NCBI GenBank assembly: GCA_951813295.1
Contig: CATOTI010000001.1
Location: 620,001-684,000 of the forward strand
Source: an uncultured Pseudomonadales bacterium
GTDB taxonomy: Bacteria > Pseudomonadota > Gammaproteobacteria > Pseudomonadales > Azotimanducaceae
DNA length: 64,000 nucleotides
Direction: 5' to 3'
A program made the position numbers and the translations under genes. How positions within the stretch are numbered: the first letter of the stretch is position 1; each line of letters starts with the position of its first letter. The notes under the pieces are model-generated. The model was given only the letters and a program-made list of their open reading frames with translations. It did no database searches and was not told the origin of the DNA. This document shows positions 1-7,897 of this stretch, one piece after another.

Positions 1-363
1 CGTGGTCACTATCTGCTCGCGACACTGGAGATGGATCGGGGCAACTACGACGCGGCCCTGGCCAGCTTCGATGCGGCTCTTGGTCACGGCGTCAAGGACG
101 TCACGAGCGCGCTCTATCTGGCCGGCATGATCGAGGTACGACAAGGTCGTTACGCACAGGCGCGAACACGCTTTGCCCGCGCTGTGCACCTGGACCCAGC
201 CTTTGCCGACGGCTACACGTCGCTTGCCCGTACGCTTGCCGAACTGGGTGACTTCAAACGCGCACGGCACGCGCTCAAGTGGGCGAAGGCCGTCGGCGCG
301 ACGCCGGACGCGCTGCGCGGTGCGGGACAACACGTGGCCGAGCGCGACGCAAGCGATGCGTAG
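1..363 (+). CDS. TPR-repeat protein, C-terminal part
   Basis: The reading frame is open from the first base, so the 5' end lies outside the window. The visible 120 codons contain at least two tetratricopeptide units, recognisable by the pattern A..Y..LA....G....A...F..A...DP (for example around YLAGMIEVRQGRYAQARTRF). TPR units act as protein-protein interaction scaffolds. The gene ends in TAG at 361-363 and overlaps the next gene by 8 bases, so the two are probably translated together. The role is unknown beyond scaffolding. Confidence 0.8.
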   Translation, partial: RGHYLLATLEMDRGNYDAALASFDAALGHGVKDVTSALYLAGMIEVRQGRYAQARTRFARAVHLDPAFADGYTSLARTLAELGDFKRARHALKWAKAVGATPDALRGAGQHVAERDASDA

Positions 364-1990
364 CGCGTGCCTCGTTGCACTTCTCCTTGCCGGGTGCGCA
401 GAGTCGGATCGCGCGGCCGAGCGCGTGCCCGCGGTGCGTGCCGAATGGTTCACTGATATCGCACACGATGCGGGAGTGGACTTCGTCCACGACTCGGGGC
501 ACGCCGGTCCTTACCTCATGCCCGAGATCATGGGCAGCGGTGCTGCGCTTGCCGACGTTGACGGCGACGGTGACGTCGATCTTTATCTGGTGCAGGGCGC
601 GGCGCGCAATGCGGTGGGCAACGCGCTGTATCTCAATGATGGTACGGGTCAGTTTCACCGCGCGCCGGACGATCACGGCAGCGGCGACACGGGTTACGGC
701 ATGGGCGTGGTGGCGGCCGCCGACTACGATGCTGACGGCGACGTCGATCTCTACGTGACCAACGTCGGGGCAAACGTGCTGCTGGCGAACGACGGCGCGG
801 GACATTTCACGGATGTCACCGACCGGGCGGGCGTTGGTGACACAGGCTGGGGTACGGCGGCCATGTTTGCCGACCTTGATGGCGATGCGGATCTCGATCT
901 GCTGGTCGTCAACTACATTGTCTGGTCGCCTGCAGTTGAACCGGACTGCTATCAGAGCGGCGTGCAAACGTACTGTGCGCCTGAGCACTTCAATGCCCCA
1001 CAGGCCGATCGCCTGTACCGCAACAACGGCGACGGCACCTTCACGGACGTGTCGCGCTACGCCGGGCTCAACCTGATTTTCGGGAACGGTCTGGGTGCTG
1101 CGATTAACGATTTCGACGATGACGGGGTGCAGGACCTGTTCGTTGCCAACGACATGAACTCGAATCAACTGTGGCGTGGTCAGGGCGGACTGCGTTTTGC
1201 CGAGGAGGCGATGATGCGCGGCGTCGCGGTTGATGAGCATGGCGATGCCAAAGCCGGCATGGGCGTCGCGCTGGCGGACGTGGATGATGACGGCGATCCG
1301 GATCTCCTGGTCGTGAACCTCGAGAAGCAGTCTGACTCCCTGTACCGGAACGATGGTGCCCTGTTCGCCGACGCGACAGCGGCGATGGGACTGTCGGTGG
1401 TCAGCCGCCGGTTCACCCGATTCGGGGTTGCCCTGGCCGACTTCGACAACGATGGCTACCTCGATCTGTACGAGGCCAATGGCCGCATCATGCCGGGTGA
1501 ACCGCTCGACCAGGACGTCTTTGCCGAGCCCAACGTGCTGATGAAGGGGCGCGCCGGGGGCTTCGTGCCGGTTTCACCGCAAGATGGCACTAAAGGCACG
1601 CCGATTGCGACAAGTCGCGGTGTTGCGGTCGCCGACGTTGACCGGGACGGCGGGCTGGACATCGTGGTTGTCAACCGGGATGCCGTACCGCACCTGCTGC
1701 GCAACGTGGTGTCGAACCGGGGCGGCTACCTGTGGCTGCGCGTACTGGGTGCGGCGGGCGGCGATGCGATTGGCGCCCGTGTCGAGGTTGAACTGGCGGG
1801 CAGTCGAACGCTGACGCGCTGGGTGCAGCCGTCTGGCAGCTACCTGTCGTCGAGCGAACCAGCCGTGCATTTTGGACTGGGCAGCGCCACCATCAACGAG
1901 GTCCGGGTTGTCTGGCCGGACGGTCACACGCGGTCATTCGGGATCCTATCGAGCGGGCGGCACACACTCGCGCGGTTCGCCGAGGGCTAG
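356..1990 (+). CDS. FG-GAP/VCBS-repeat lipoprotein with ASPIC/UnbV C-terminus (CRTAC1-like)
   Basis: I place the start at ATG 356, which overlaps the TPR gene by 8 bases and gives a lipoprotein signal peptide with lipobox LLAGC at residues 10-14. The mature 544-residue precursor is therefore expected to be exported and lipidated. It carries repeated calcium-loop motifs typical of FG-GAP/VCBS beta-propeller blades (ADVDGDGDVDLYL, AADYDADGDVDLYV, FADLDGDADLDLLV, NDFDDDGVQDLFV, LADVDDDGDPDLLV, ADFDNDGYLDLYE). The C-terminal 90 residues resemble the ASPIC/UnbV domain (VRVVWPDGHTRSF). TPR plus CRTAC1-like pairs are common in marine bacteria, but their function is not established. It converges on the PhyH remnant with a 4-base overlap of stop codons. 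Confidence 0.85.
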   Translation: MRSACLVALLLAGCAESDRAAERVPAVRAEWFTDIAHDAGVDFVHDSGHAGPYLMPEIMGSGAALADVDGDGDVDLYLVQGAARNAVGNALYLNDGTGQFHRAPDDHGSGDTGYGMGVVAAADYDADGDVDLYVTNVGANVLLANDGAGHFTDVTDRAGVGDTGWGTAAMFADLDGDADLDLLVVNYIVWSPAVEPDCYQSGVQTYCAPEHFNAPQADRLYRNNGDGTFTDVSRYAGLNLIFGNGLGAAINDFDDDGVQDLFVANDMNSNQLWRGQGGLRFAEEAMMRGVAVDEHGDAKAGMGVALADVDDDGDPDLLVVNLEKQSDSLYRNDGALFADATAAMGLSVVSRRFTRFGVALADFDNDGYLDLYEANGRIMPGEPLDQDVFAEPNVLMKGRAGGFVPVSPQDGTKGTPIATSRGVAVADVDRDGGLDIVVVNRDAVPHLLRNVVSNRGGYLWLRVLGAAGGDAIGARVEVELAGSRTLTRWVQPSGSYLSSSEPAVHFGLGSATINEVRVVWPDGHTRSFGILSSGRHTLARFAEG

Positions 1991-2274
1991 TTCGGAGCGA
2001 CTGCAGGCAGGTCCAGGATGGCTCGCTGCAGCCGGTCGAAGCGCTGCCATGTTTGCTCGTCTATGCACGCCAGCACGTCCGTTTGCGTAGGCCGGAGAGC
2101 GCGCGTAAAGAACGCGTGCTGGCCGCGGCGCATGCGTGTCGAGTGATTCTGCGTGCCGCTGTGCCACAGGTGTGCGTTGTACACGAAGCAACTGCCGGCC
2201 TTGCCGAGAACGCGAATCTCACCGGGGATGGGAGCATTGAGATCCCGCGGTTTGCGGTCTACGCGTGACCCCAC
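1987..2274 (-). pseudogene. Phytanoyl-CoA dioxygenase (PhyH) family, 3' remnant
   Basis: The 95 codons match only the last third of PhyH-type Fe(II)/2-oxoglutarate dioxygenases. They hold the segment with the distal iron-binding histidine and the 2-oxoglutarate-binding arginine (NAHLWHSGTQNHSTRMRR) and the usual C-terminal tail. The upstream two thirds, with the HxD iron ligands, is absent. The frame stays open a further 120 bases to the tRNA-Val gene without gaining homology, so the GTG at 2274 is only the first possible start. Family members are around 250-300 residues, so this is a truncated, presumably inactive copy. The truncation point beside a tRNA 3' end suggests loss or replacement of DNA at an integration hot spot (inference). 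Confidence 0.7.
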
Positions 2275-2392
2275 GGATTGATTACGGGTTGAGGCCTGAA
2301 AGAGCCTTAGAGCACACAGTTTCGTTGCACTACTATTTGCACTACCAAGATCTGTGGCGAATCGCGCGTGCCACGTAACCCTTTGATTTGAT

Positions 2393-2470
2393 TGGTAGGC
2401 GCGATTGGATTCGAACCAACGACCCCCACCATGTCAAGGTGGTGCTCTAAACCAACTGAGCTACGCGCCT
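2393..2470 (-). tRNA. tRNA-Val (anticodon GAC)
   Basis: The reverse strand folds into a full cloverleaf. The seven-base acceptor stem AGGCGCG pairs with CGCGCCT, the D-arm stem is GCTC/GAGC, the anticodon stem is CCACC/GGTGG with loop TTGACAT (anticodon GAC), and the T arm is GTTGG-TTCGAAT-CCAAT. CCA is encoded in the gene. Short frames that cross this locus on both strands are shadows of the tRNA. Its 3' end faces the truncated PhyH remnant. Confidence 0.95.
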
Positions 2471-2535
2471 GCAGGCCGCGCATTCTAACCAAGAGATGTG
2501 ACGTGCTGCACGTCGTCCGCGGCCAAAATCATTCG

Positions 2536-4071
2536 TCAGACGAAAACGTTGTCACGGGTGAGGAGTTCAGCGGCGCGTTCGAGCGGTGCGGCAGCGGCAT
2601 CGATGGTGATTCCGTTGTCGCGAGCGATGTTTTCGATGTGATCGGCGAGTGTCTTGCTGCCGTCGGCGCGGTGCACGAGATGCGCGATCAGCGGTGAGAC
2701 GGGGACGTCTTCCCGTTCACGACCGCGGACGACGTAACCGCGCTCGAATCGATCGGCGCCGAGCACGGCGGTTCGGATGAGTTCGAGGCCGTCGGCTAGT
2801 CGAGGGCGATCCGGTGTGGGCTTGGTCTCGACGGCCGGTTGTTCCTCGATCGCGCGCGTTAGTGCTTCGGGCAATTCACCGTGGGCGAGTACCGAGCGCT
2901 CGTAACCGATCGCGGCCTGGCCGGAGACCGCGCGGATGAAGGCCTGGCGTGGCGGGCGGTCGTCCTTCGTGATCCGGCGGGTTTCCCAGAAATAGGAATC
3001 GACGCCGCGGTTACCGGCGTAGAAGAGCCGGGCGAGTTCGTGAAAGTGATCGTATTGCGTTCGGTAGAGCCGCTCGTAGGTGGTGCGTGCCTCGGCGGCG
3101 AGGTCGGGATCATCGTGTTCCGTGACGACGAGCGCGCTCGCGAGGTGTGCCCCGGATACGGCGAGATGAACGCCCGTCGAGAAGAGTGGATCGACGAAAC
3201 AAGCCGCGTCGCCCACGAGTGTGAACCCGGGGCCCGCCATTTCACGGGCGACGTACGACCAATCCCGCGTGACGTTGAGATCTCCGGTTCGATGGGCGTC
3301 ACCGATAAGCGCCTTCGTTCGGTGTGTGGCGCTGAGCTGATCCGCGAAAAACGAATCCACGCCTCGTTTTCGGATCTCAGCCGCGCCGAAGTCCCGGTCG
3401 ACGACGAAGCCGACGCTCGAGCGTCGGTCCGCGAGCGGGATCTTCCAGACCCAACCGTGCTCGAAGGACTCGATGAAGATGTTGCCGTCGTCGGGTGCGT
3501 CAAGGTGATCGCAATTTTCGAAATAGCCGTACACGGCGAGGTTTTTGAAGAAGTCGTCCCAAACTTTGAGATTCTTCTGATTTGCGATGAGGCTTTGCTG
3601 ACCGGAGGCGTCCACGACGGCATCGGCGATGATTGTCTCGCCGGATTGCAGCTCGACGCCGATCGCGCGGTCGTCGTCAAAGACGACGCGCCGGACGGGT
3701 GTGTTCTCGTATACGCGCGCGCCACATGCACGGCTGTGATCGAGGAGAATCTGATCGAAGCGGGGTCGCCAGACTTGAAAGCTCGTGGGATAGCGCTGGT
3801 TGGTTTCGCGGAAGTACCAACTCCATGGCTCGCTCGTATTGCCCCACGCCATCGTCGCGCCGGCTTTGACGGTAAATCCTTCTGCCGCGACTGCGTCCAA
3901 TACGCCGATCTCGTCGAGGATTGCGAGCGTCGCGGGTAGCAGTGATTCGCCGACGTGAGCCCGGGGGAAAGTGGCGCGCTCGTAAATTGCGACGTCGATG
4001 CCCGCGCGCCGTAGAAGGGTTGCGACGGTGCTGCCGGCCGGCCCGCCGCCGATGACGACGACGTGGCTCAT
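2536..4071 (-). CDS. Flavin-dependent halogenase-like / tryptophan-halogenase-family FAD protein
   Basis: This 511-residue protein begins with a Rossmann FAD-binding motif (VVVIGGGPAGST, residues 4-15) followed by GESLLPAT. Two features point to the flavin-dependent halogenase branch rather than geranylgeranyl reductase: GFTVKAGATMAWG near residue 65, whose lysine sits where halogenases carry the catalytic one, and GWVWKIP near residue 206, the WxWxIP signature. A second FAD motif (FTLVGDAACFVDPLFSTG) follows near residue 280. The reaction would be FADH2-dependent halogenation or related oxidation of an aromatic or carrier-bound substrate; the substrate cannot be read from sequence. The gene points the same way as the luciferase-like gene upstream, 28 bases away. 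A non-halogenating oxidoreductase of the same fold is the main alternative. Confidence 0.75.
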   Translation of the reverse strand: MSHVVVIGGGPAGSTVATLLRRAGIDVAIYERATFPRAHVGESLLPATLAILDEIGVLDAVAAEGFTVKAGATMAWGNTSEPWSWYFRETNQRYPTSFQVWRPRFDQILLDHSRACGARVYENTPVRRVVFDDDRAIGVELQSGETIIADAVVDASGQQSLIANQKNLKVWDDFFKNLAVYGYFENCDHLDAPDDGNIFIESFEHGWVWKIPLADRRSSVGFVVDRDFGAAEIRKRGVDSFFADQLSATHRTKALIGDAHRTGDLNVTRDWSYVAREMAGPGFTLVGDAACFVDPLFSTGVHLAVSGAHLASALVVTEHDDPDLAAEARTTYERLYRTQYDHFHELARLFYAGNRGVDSYFWETRRITKDDRPPRQAFIRAVSGQAAIGYERSVLAHGELPEALTRAIEEQPAVETKPTPDRPRLADGLELIRTAVLGADRFERGYVVRGREREDVPVSPLIAHLVHRADGSKTLADHIENIARDNGITIDAAAAPLERAAELLTRDNVFV

Positions 4072-4099
4072 GGCCTAGCGAGCCGCGAGAACGACACTA

Positions 4100-5404
4100 C
4101 TAGCCAGCCGCGTGCTCGTCCGCGTCTTCCTTCGCCGGCTCGTTGGTCTTCGGGTCCATCTCGAAGGGGCCTTTGAGGTCGAGTTCCTTACCCATTTCTC
4201 GGACGGCCGGGATCACTTCTTCGCCCATCAGTCGGAGCGAGCGCATGGCGTCGTCATGATCCATGGCGCCGTCACCATCCCAGAAGAAGATCGTGCCGGG
4301 GCGAATCGTCTCGAGGACGTGACGAATCTTCGGAATGACGGTGTCCGGCGTGCCCGAGATGATCGACATCTTTTCCGTCTGATCGAGGTAGGTGTCCTTC
4401 GGTGGGGGCGGTGGGGCGTTCTTTTCGCCTTCTTTGAGGTGCTGGTCGGCGCGCCCGCGGGAAGCCGCCGCCGCGAAACTCTTCATCGTCGGCAGAAGGT
4501 TGTTGCGTTGCGTCAGGCCCGGGAGGTTTTGAATGAACGGGCGCACGACGCCCTGGTTACCTTCGAGGAACGGGTTACTCGGGCCCTGAACGTATTTGCG
4601 CCCGGCCTGTTCGGCGAGTTCTTCGGTCTCGTCGACGTGAACCTTGAAGAGGTAGCCACGGTGCTGTGTGCCCGATTCGAAACCTTCCTCTTTCGCCACC
4701 TCATCGTAATAGGCGAACGATTCGACCGTCGGCTGCAACTCCGTCGCGAGCATCAGGTAGGGATAGCGGTGTTTGGCGGCCCAGGCGACCGTGTTGCGGC
4801 TCATGACGCCGGGAATCCAGATCTGCGGATGCGGTGCCTGGTAGGGGCGAGCCCAGGGATTCACATAGCGGTAGTTGTAGTGCTCACCTTCCCAACGGAA
4901 CGGTCCCGGTCGGGTCCACGCGTCGACGATGAAGTCGTGTGCCTCCTGGAATCGCTCCCAGTTGTAGGGCGCGGCGGCGTTGTGGGCGACGCTCTCGCGG
5001 CCGGTCCCGCGCACCCAGCCCGTCACGAGACGCCCGCGGGAAATCATGTCGATCTCGGCGAGCTCCTCCGCGAGCCACAAAGGATCGTCCCAGATGGGCA
5101 GGATGTTGCCGAGCAATACGATCTTGGCGCGATGCGTGATCCGGGCGAGGATCGCGGCCTCGAGGTTCATCACGCCACCCATGCAGAACGGCGTCGAGTG
5201 ATGTTCGTTCAGCATCAGGCCGTCGAACCCCATCTCCTCCGCGTACACCTTCTCGTCGAGGTAGCGGTTGTAGAGGTCGGCTCCGAGACGCGGGTTGTAG
5301 CTCGCGTTCGACATGCCGAGGTCCATGAGGTTTCGTCCGGTCGCACCGAAATACCCCGAATCGGGATCTTGGTAAGGCCTTTCGGTGAAGTATCCGATGA
5401 ACAT
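4100..5404 (-). CDS. Luciferase-like (LLM class) flavin-dependent monooxygenase
   Basis: The 434-residue product has the bacterial luciferase / LLM TIM-barrel pattern: N-terminal FIGYFTERPYQ, then DGLMLNEHHSTPFC near residue 60, ITHRAKIVLLGNILP near residue 90, RLVTGWVRGTGRE near residue 125 and HPQIWIPGVMS near residue 193. Such enzymes use reduced FMN and oxygen on an organic substrate and normally need a flavin reductase partner, which is not seen here. The ATG at 5404 has GAGGAA about 7 bases upstream. The gene follows an alpha/beta-fold gene on the same strand after 36 bases; LLM oxidoreductases and alpha/beta hydrolases of this type are often neighbours in degradation clusters. The substrate is unknown. 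Confidence 0.88.
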   Translation of the reverse strand: MFIGYFTERPYQDPDSGYFGATGRNLMDLGMSNASYNPRLGADLYNRYLDEKVYAEEMGFDGLMLNEHHSTPFCMGGVMNLEAAILARITHRAKIVLLGNILPIWDDPLWLAEELAEIDMISRGRLVTGWVRGTGRESVAHNAAAPYNWERFQEAHDFIVDAWTRPGPFRWEGEHYNYRYVNPWARPYQAPHPQIWIPGVMSRNTVAWAAKHRYPYLMLATELQPTVESFAYYDEVAKEEGFESGTQHRGYLFKVHVDETEELAEQAGRKYVQGPSNPFLEGNQGVVRPFIQNLPGLTQRNNLLPTMKSFAAAASRGRADQHLKEGEKNAPPPPPKDTYLDQTEKMSIISGTPDTVIPKIRHVLETIRPGTIFFWDGDGAMDHDDAMRSLRLMGEEVIPAVREMGKELDLKGPFEMDPKTNEPAKEDADEHAAG

Positions 5405-5440
5405 GAGGTGTTCCTCGTGGGCTTCGGCTCGAGAGCCGTT

Positions 5441-6244
5441 CTATTGAGAGACGAAGTTCCGAATGAGACTCGCGAACGCGGTGGGTTGCTCGAGCTCGAC
5501 GACATGCCCGGCGTCGGCGACCGATTCGATCGTCGCGTTCGGCAAGGCTTCAGCGTACTGATCCGCGCAGATCCGCGGCACGATGTGGTCAGCTTCGCCC
5601 CAGACGATGAGTGTCGACGTCTCGACGTTGCCGAGTAGCGGGGCCAGCCGGCGATTGAACATGTAGGGCTTCCACGTGACGCGCGCCGTCATTTCGCGGG
5701 AGAAGTCCCAGAGTTGGGATACCTCCGGCGGCGGTTCTTCCGCGCCGAGATACGCCTCGTAAGCGTCCTTGTCGCGGAAGCTCTCTTCGATGTACTGGCG
5801 GTGCGACACCATCATCTGATCAGCGATCTCGCCTTCGTCCGGTTTGAGGCCGGCGGCGCCGACGAGAACGAGGTGATGCAGCCGATCAGAACCGATCGTC
5901 GCGAGTTCCGCTGCCACGAAGCCGCCAAAGCCGAGCCCCACGATCGTGGCACCGTCCGGCACGACACGATCGAGGAAATGCCTCATCAGGATCGCGATGT
6001 CGCGCGGATCACGCGCCCAAACCGGCCGAGCGGACCCGCCCCAGCCCGGCAGGTCCGGCATGATGACCTGATGCGTCGCGGCCAACGCGTCGTGGTAATC
6101 GAGCCAACCGGGATTTCCCCAGCTGTGATGGAAGACGACGATCGGCGGTCCGCTACCGCCGCTGAGGTACTTGATCGTTCCCGTCGGAAGATCGAGCTCG
6201 TGCTCGGTGTAGGCCTCCGAATGGCTCGGTTCCGAGTCGCTCAA
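5441..6244 (-). CDS. Alpha/beta-hydrolase-fold protein with glycine at the nucleophile position
   Basis: I choose TTG 6244 as start because AGGAGGGG lies 3-6 bases ahead of it; an upstream TTG at 6286 has no such site. This gives 267 residues. The fold is clear: oxyanion-hole segment HHSWGNPGW, the nucleophile elbow, a late acid loop (VWGEADHIVP) and the catalytic-type histidine in DAGHVVELEQP. The elbow reads VGLGFGG, so the GxSxG serine is glycine (residue 105). The same substitution reads cleanly from the DNA codons (GGG CTC GGC TTT GGC GGC). Classical serine hydrolysis is therefore not expected; a cofactor-free or binding role, or a lyase-type role, is possible. It heads the leftward gene group with the LLM and halogenase-like genes. 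Confidence 0.82.
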   Translation of the reverse strand: MSDSEPSHSEAYTEHELDLPTGTIKYLSGGSGPPIVVFHHSWGNPGWLDYHDALAATHQVIMPDLPGWGGSARPVWARDPRDIAILMRHFLDRVVPDGATIVGLGFGGFVAAELATIGSDRLHHLVLVGAAGLKPDEGEIADQMMVSHRQYIEESFRDKDAYEAYLGAEEPPPEVSQLWDFSREMTARVTWKPYMFNRRLAPLLGNVETSTLIVWGEADHIVPRICADQYAEALPNATIESVADAGHVVELEQPTAFASLIRNFVSQ

Positions 6245-6371
6245 CGTCCCCTCCTGCGTCGGTTTCGGGATAGAAGACGAAACCAACCGTTATCGCTCGA
6301 ATGTGCTTCGAGTCTAGCGGGTAGAATTTCGACGAGCCACCAGTGCGCGTTTAAGGGTAGGGAGAGACCGG

Positions 6372-7892
6372 GTGACGACTATTCGCCAAGACGATTTGAT
6401 ACAGAGCGTTCAAGACGCGTTGCAGTACATCTCGTACTACCACCCGCCGGATTTCATCCGGGCGATGGCCGGTGCCTACGAACGGGAAGAATCACCCGCC
6501 GCCAAGGCGGCCTTGACGCAGGTCCTCGTCAACTCACGCATGTGCGCACTCGGTAAACGCCCGATCTGTCAGGACACAGGCATCGTCATCGTCTTTCTCG
6601 AAGTCGGCATGGAGGTTCGCTGGGAGAGCGAGCTTTCGGTCGAAGACATGGTCAACGAGGGCGTGAGACGCGCGTTTACGTTCGAGGAAAACGTGCTGCG
6701 CGGTTCCGTGTTGAACGACCCCGACGGCGCACGCAGCAACACCCGCGACAACACGCCCGCCGTGATTCACACCAAGATCGTTCCTGGCGACAAGTTGAAC
6801 GTCGAAGTCGCCGCCAAGGGCGGCGGCAGCGAAGCCAAGGCAAAGTTCGCGATGCTGAATCCATCCGACTCGGTGGTCGATTGGATCCTCGATGTCGTAC
6901 CGCAAATGGGCGCTGGATGGTGCCCGCCCGGTATTCTCGGAATCGGCATCGGCGGGACGCCTGAAAAGGCGATGCTGCTCGCCAAGGAATCAATGATGGA
7001 CCCCATCGATATCCAGGACCTTAAGGCTCGCGGCGCTTCGACTCGACAGGAAGCGTTACGCCTCGAGCTCTTCGAGAAGGTCAACGCGCTCGGGATCGGC
7101 GCACAAGGCCTCGGCGGCTTGACGACGGTGCTCGACGTCAAGATTCGTGAATATCCAACCCACGCGGCGAACAAACCCGTCGCGGTGATTCCCAACTGTT
7201 CAGCGACGCGGCATCTGCATTTCGAACTCGACGGCTCGGGTCCCGCGGATTTCGAGCCGCCGGATCTCGACGATTGGCCGGATATTGCCCTCGAGATGGG
7301 TGACGACGTTCGTCGCGTGAACCTCGACGCCGTCACCGCCGAAGACGTCAAAACCTGGCAATCGGGTGAAACGCTGCTGCTGTCCGGAAAAATGCTGACG
7401 GGCCGCGATGCAGCGCACAAACGGCTCGTCGACATGATCGAGCGGGGAGAGGATCTGCCCGTCGATTTCACGAATCGCTTCATCTACTACGTCGGCCCGG
7501 TTGATCCCGTGCGAGACGAGGTCGTCGGTCCGGCGGGTCCGACCACCGCGACGCGAATGGACAAGTTCACGCGCGCGATGCTCGAGAAGACGGGGCTCAT
7601 TGGCATGATCGGCAAAGCGGAACGCGGACAGGTCGCGATCGACGCGATTCGTGACAACGAAGCGGTGTCGCTGATCGCCGTCGGGGGTGCCGCCTACCTC
7701 GTCGCGAAAGCCATCACGAAATCTACGCTGCTTGCCTTCGACGATCTCGGCATGGAAGCGATCTACGAGTTCGAGGTGAAGGACATGCCCGTCACGGTTT
7801 CGGTGGATGCGCGCGGAGAATCGGTCCACCGCACGGGCCCCGCGATCTGGTCGGCGGAGATCGCCGATCGAATCGCGATCAAGGCGGTGTAG
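6372..7892 (+). CDS. fumA: Class I (Fe-S) fumarate hydratase
   Basis: This cytosolic TCA-cycle enzyme hydrates fumarate to L-malate using an oxygen-sensitive [4Fe-4S] cluster. The 506-residue protein has both domains of the class I family in one chain. The alpha part carries LGKRPICQDTG near residue 60, RDNTPAVIHTKIVPGD near residue 125, and GILGIGIGGTPEKAMLLAKE near residue 195. The beta part has LLLSGKMLTGRDAAHKR near residue 335 and GPTTATRMDKFT near residue 390. The GTG at 6372 gives the expected N-terminus. It is divergent from the alpha/beta-fold gene and converges on acetoacetyl-CoA synthetase with a 5-base gap. Confidence 0.94.
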   Translation: MTTIRQDDLIQSVQDALQYISYYHPPDFIRAMAGAYEREESPAAKAALTQVLVNSRMCALGKRPICQDTGIVIVFLEVGMEVRWESELSVEDMVNEGVRRAFTFEENVLRGSVLNDPDGARSNTRDNTPAVIHTKIVPGDKLNVEVAAKGGGSEAKAKFAMLNPSDSVVDWILDVVPQMGAGWCPPGILGIGIGGTPEKAMLLAKESMMDPIDIQDLKARGASTRQEALRLELFEKVNALGIGAQGLGGLTTVLDVKIREYPTHAANKPVAVIPNCSATRHLHFELDGSGPADFEPPDLDDWPDIALEMGDDVRRVNLDAVTAEDVKTWQSGETLLLSGKMLTGRDAAHKRLVDMIERGEDLPVDFTNRFIYYVGPVDPVRDEVVGPAGPTTATRMDKFTRAMLEKTGLIGMIGKAERGQVAIDAIRDNEAVSLIAVGGAAYLVAKAITKSTLLAFDDLGMEAIYEFEVKDMPVTVSVDARGESVHRTGPAIWSAEIADRIAIKAV

Positions 7893-7897
7893 TCGAG

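Noticed and set aside
173..355. Upstream extension of the FG-GAP gene to 173
   Set aside because: It overlaps the TPR gene in another frame, lacks homology, and the start at 356 gives a proper lipoprotein signal.
2307..2697. Open frames on both strands across 2307-2697
   Set aside because: They cross the tRNA-Val gene and its flanks; products such as MVGAIGFEPTTPTMS are the usual mistranslation of tRNA sequence.
4112..5638. Long plus-strand open frame of 508 codons opposite the LLM and alpha/beta genes
   Set aside because: It is a high-GC antisense shadow; the reverse strand carries clear families with ribosome sites, and the plus-strand product has no family features.
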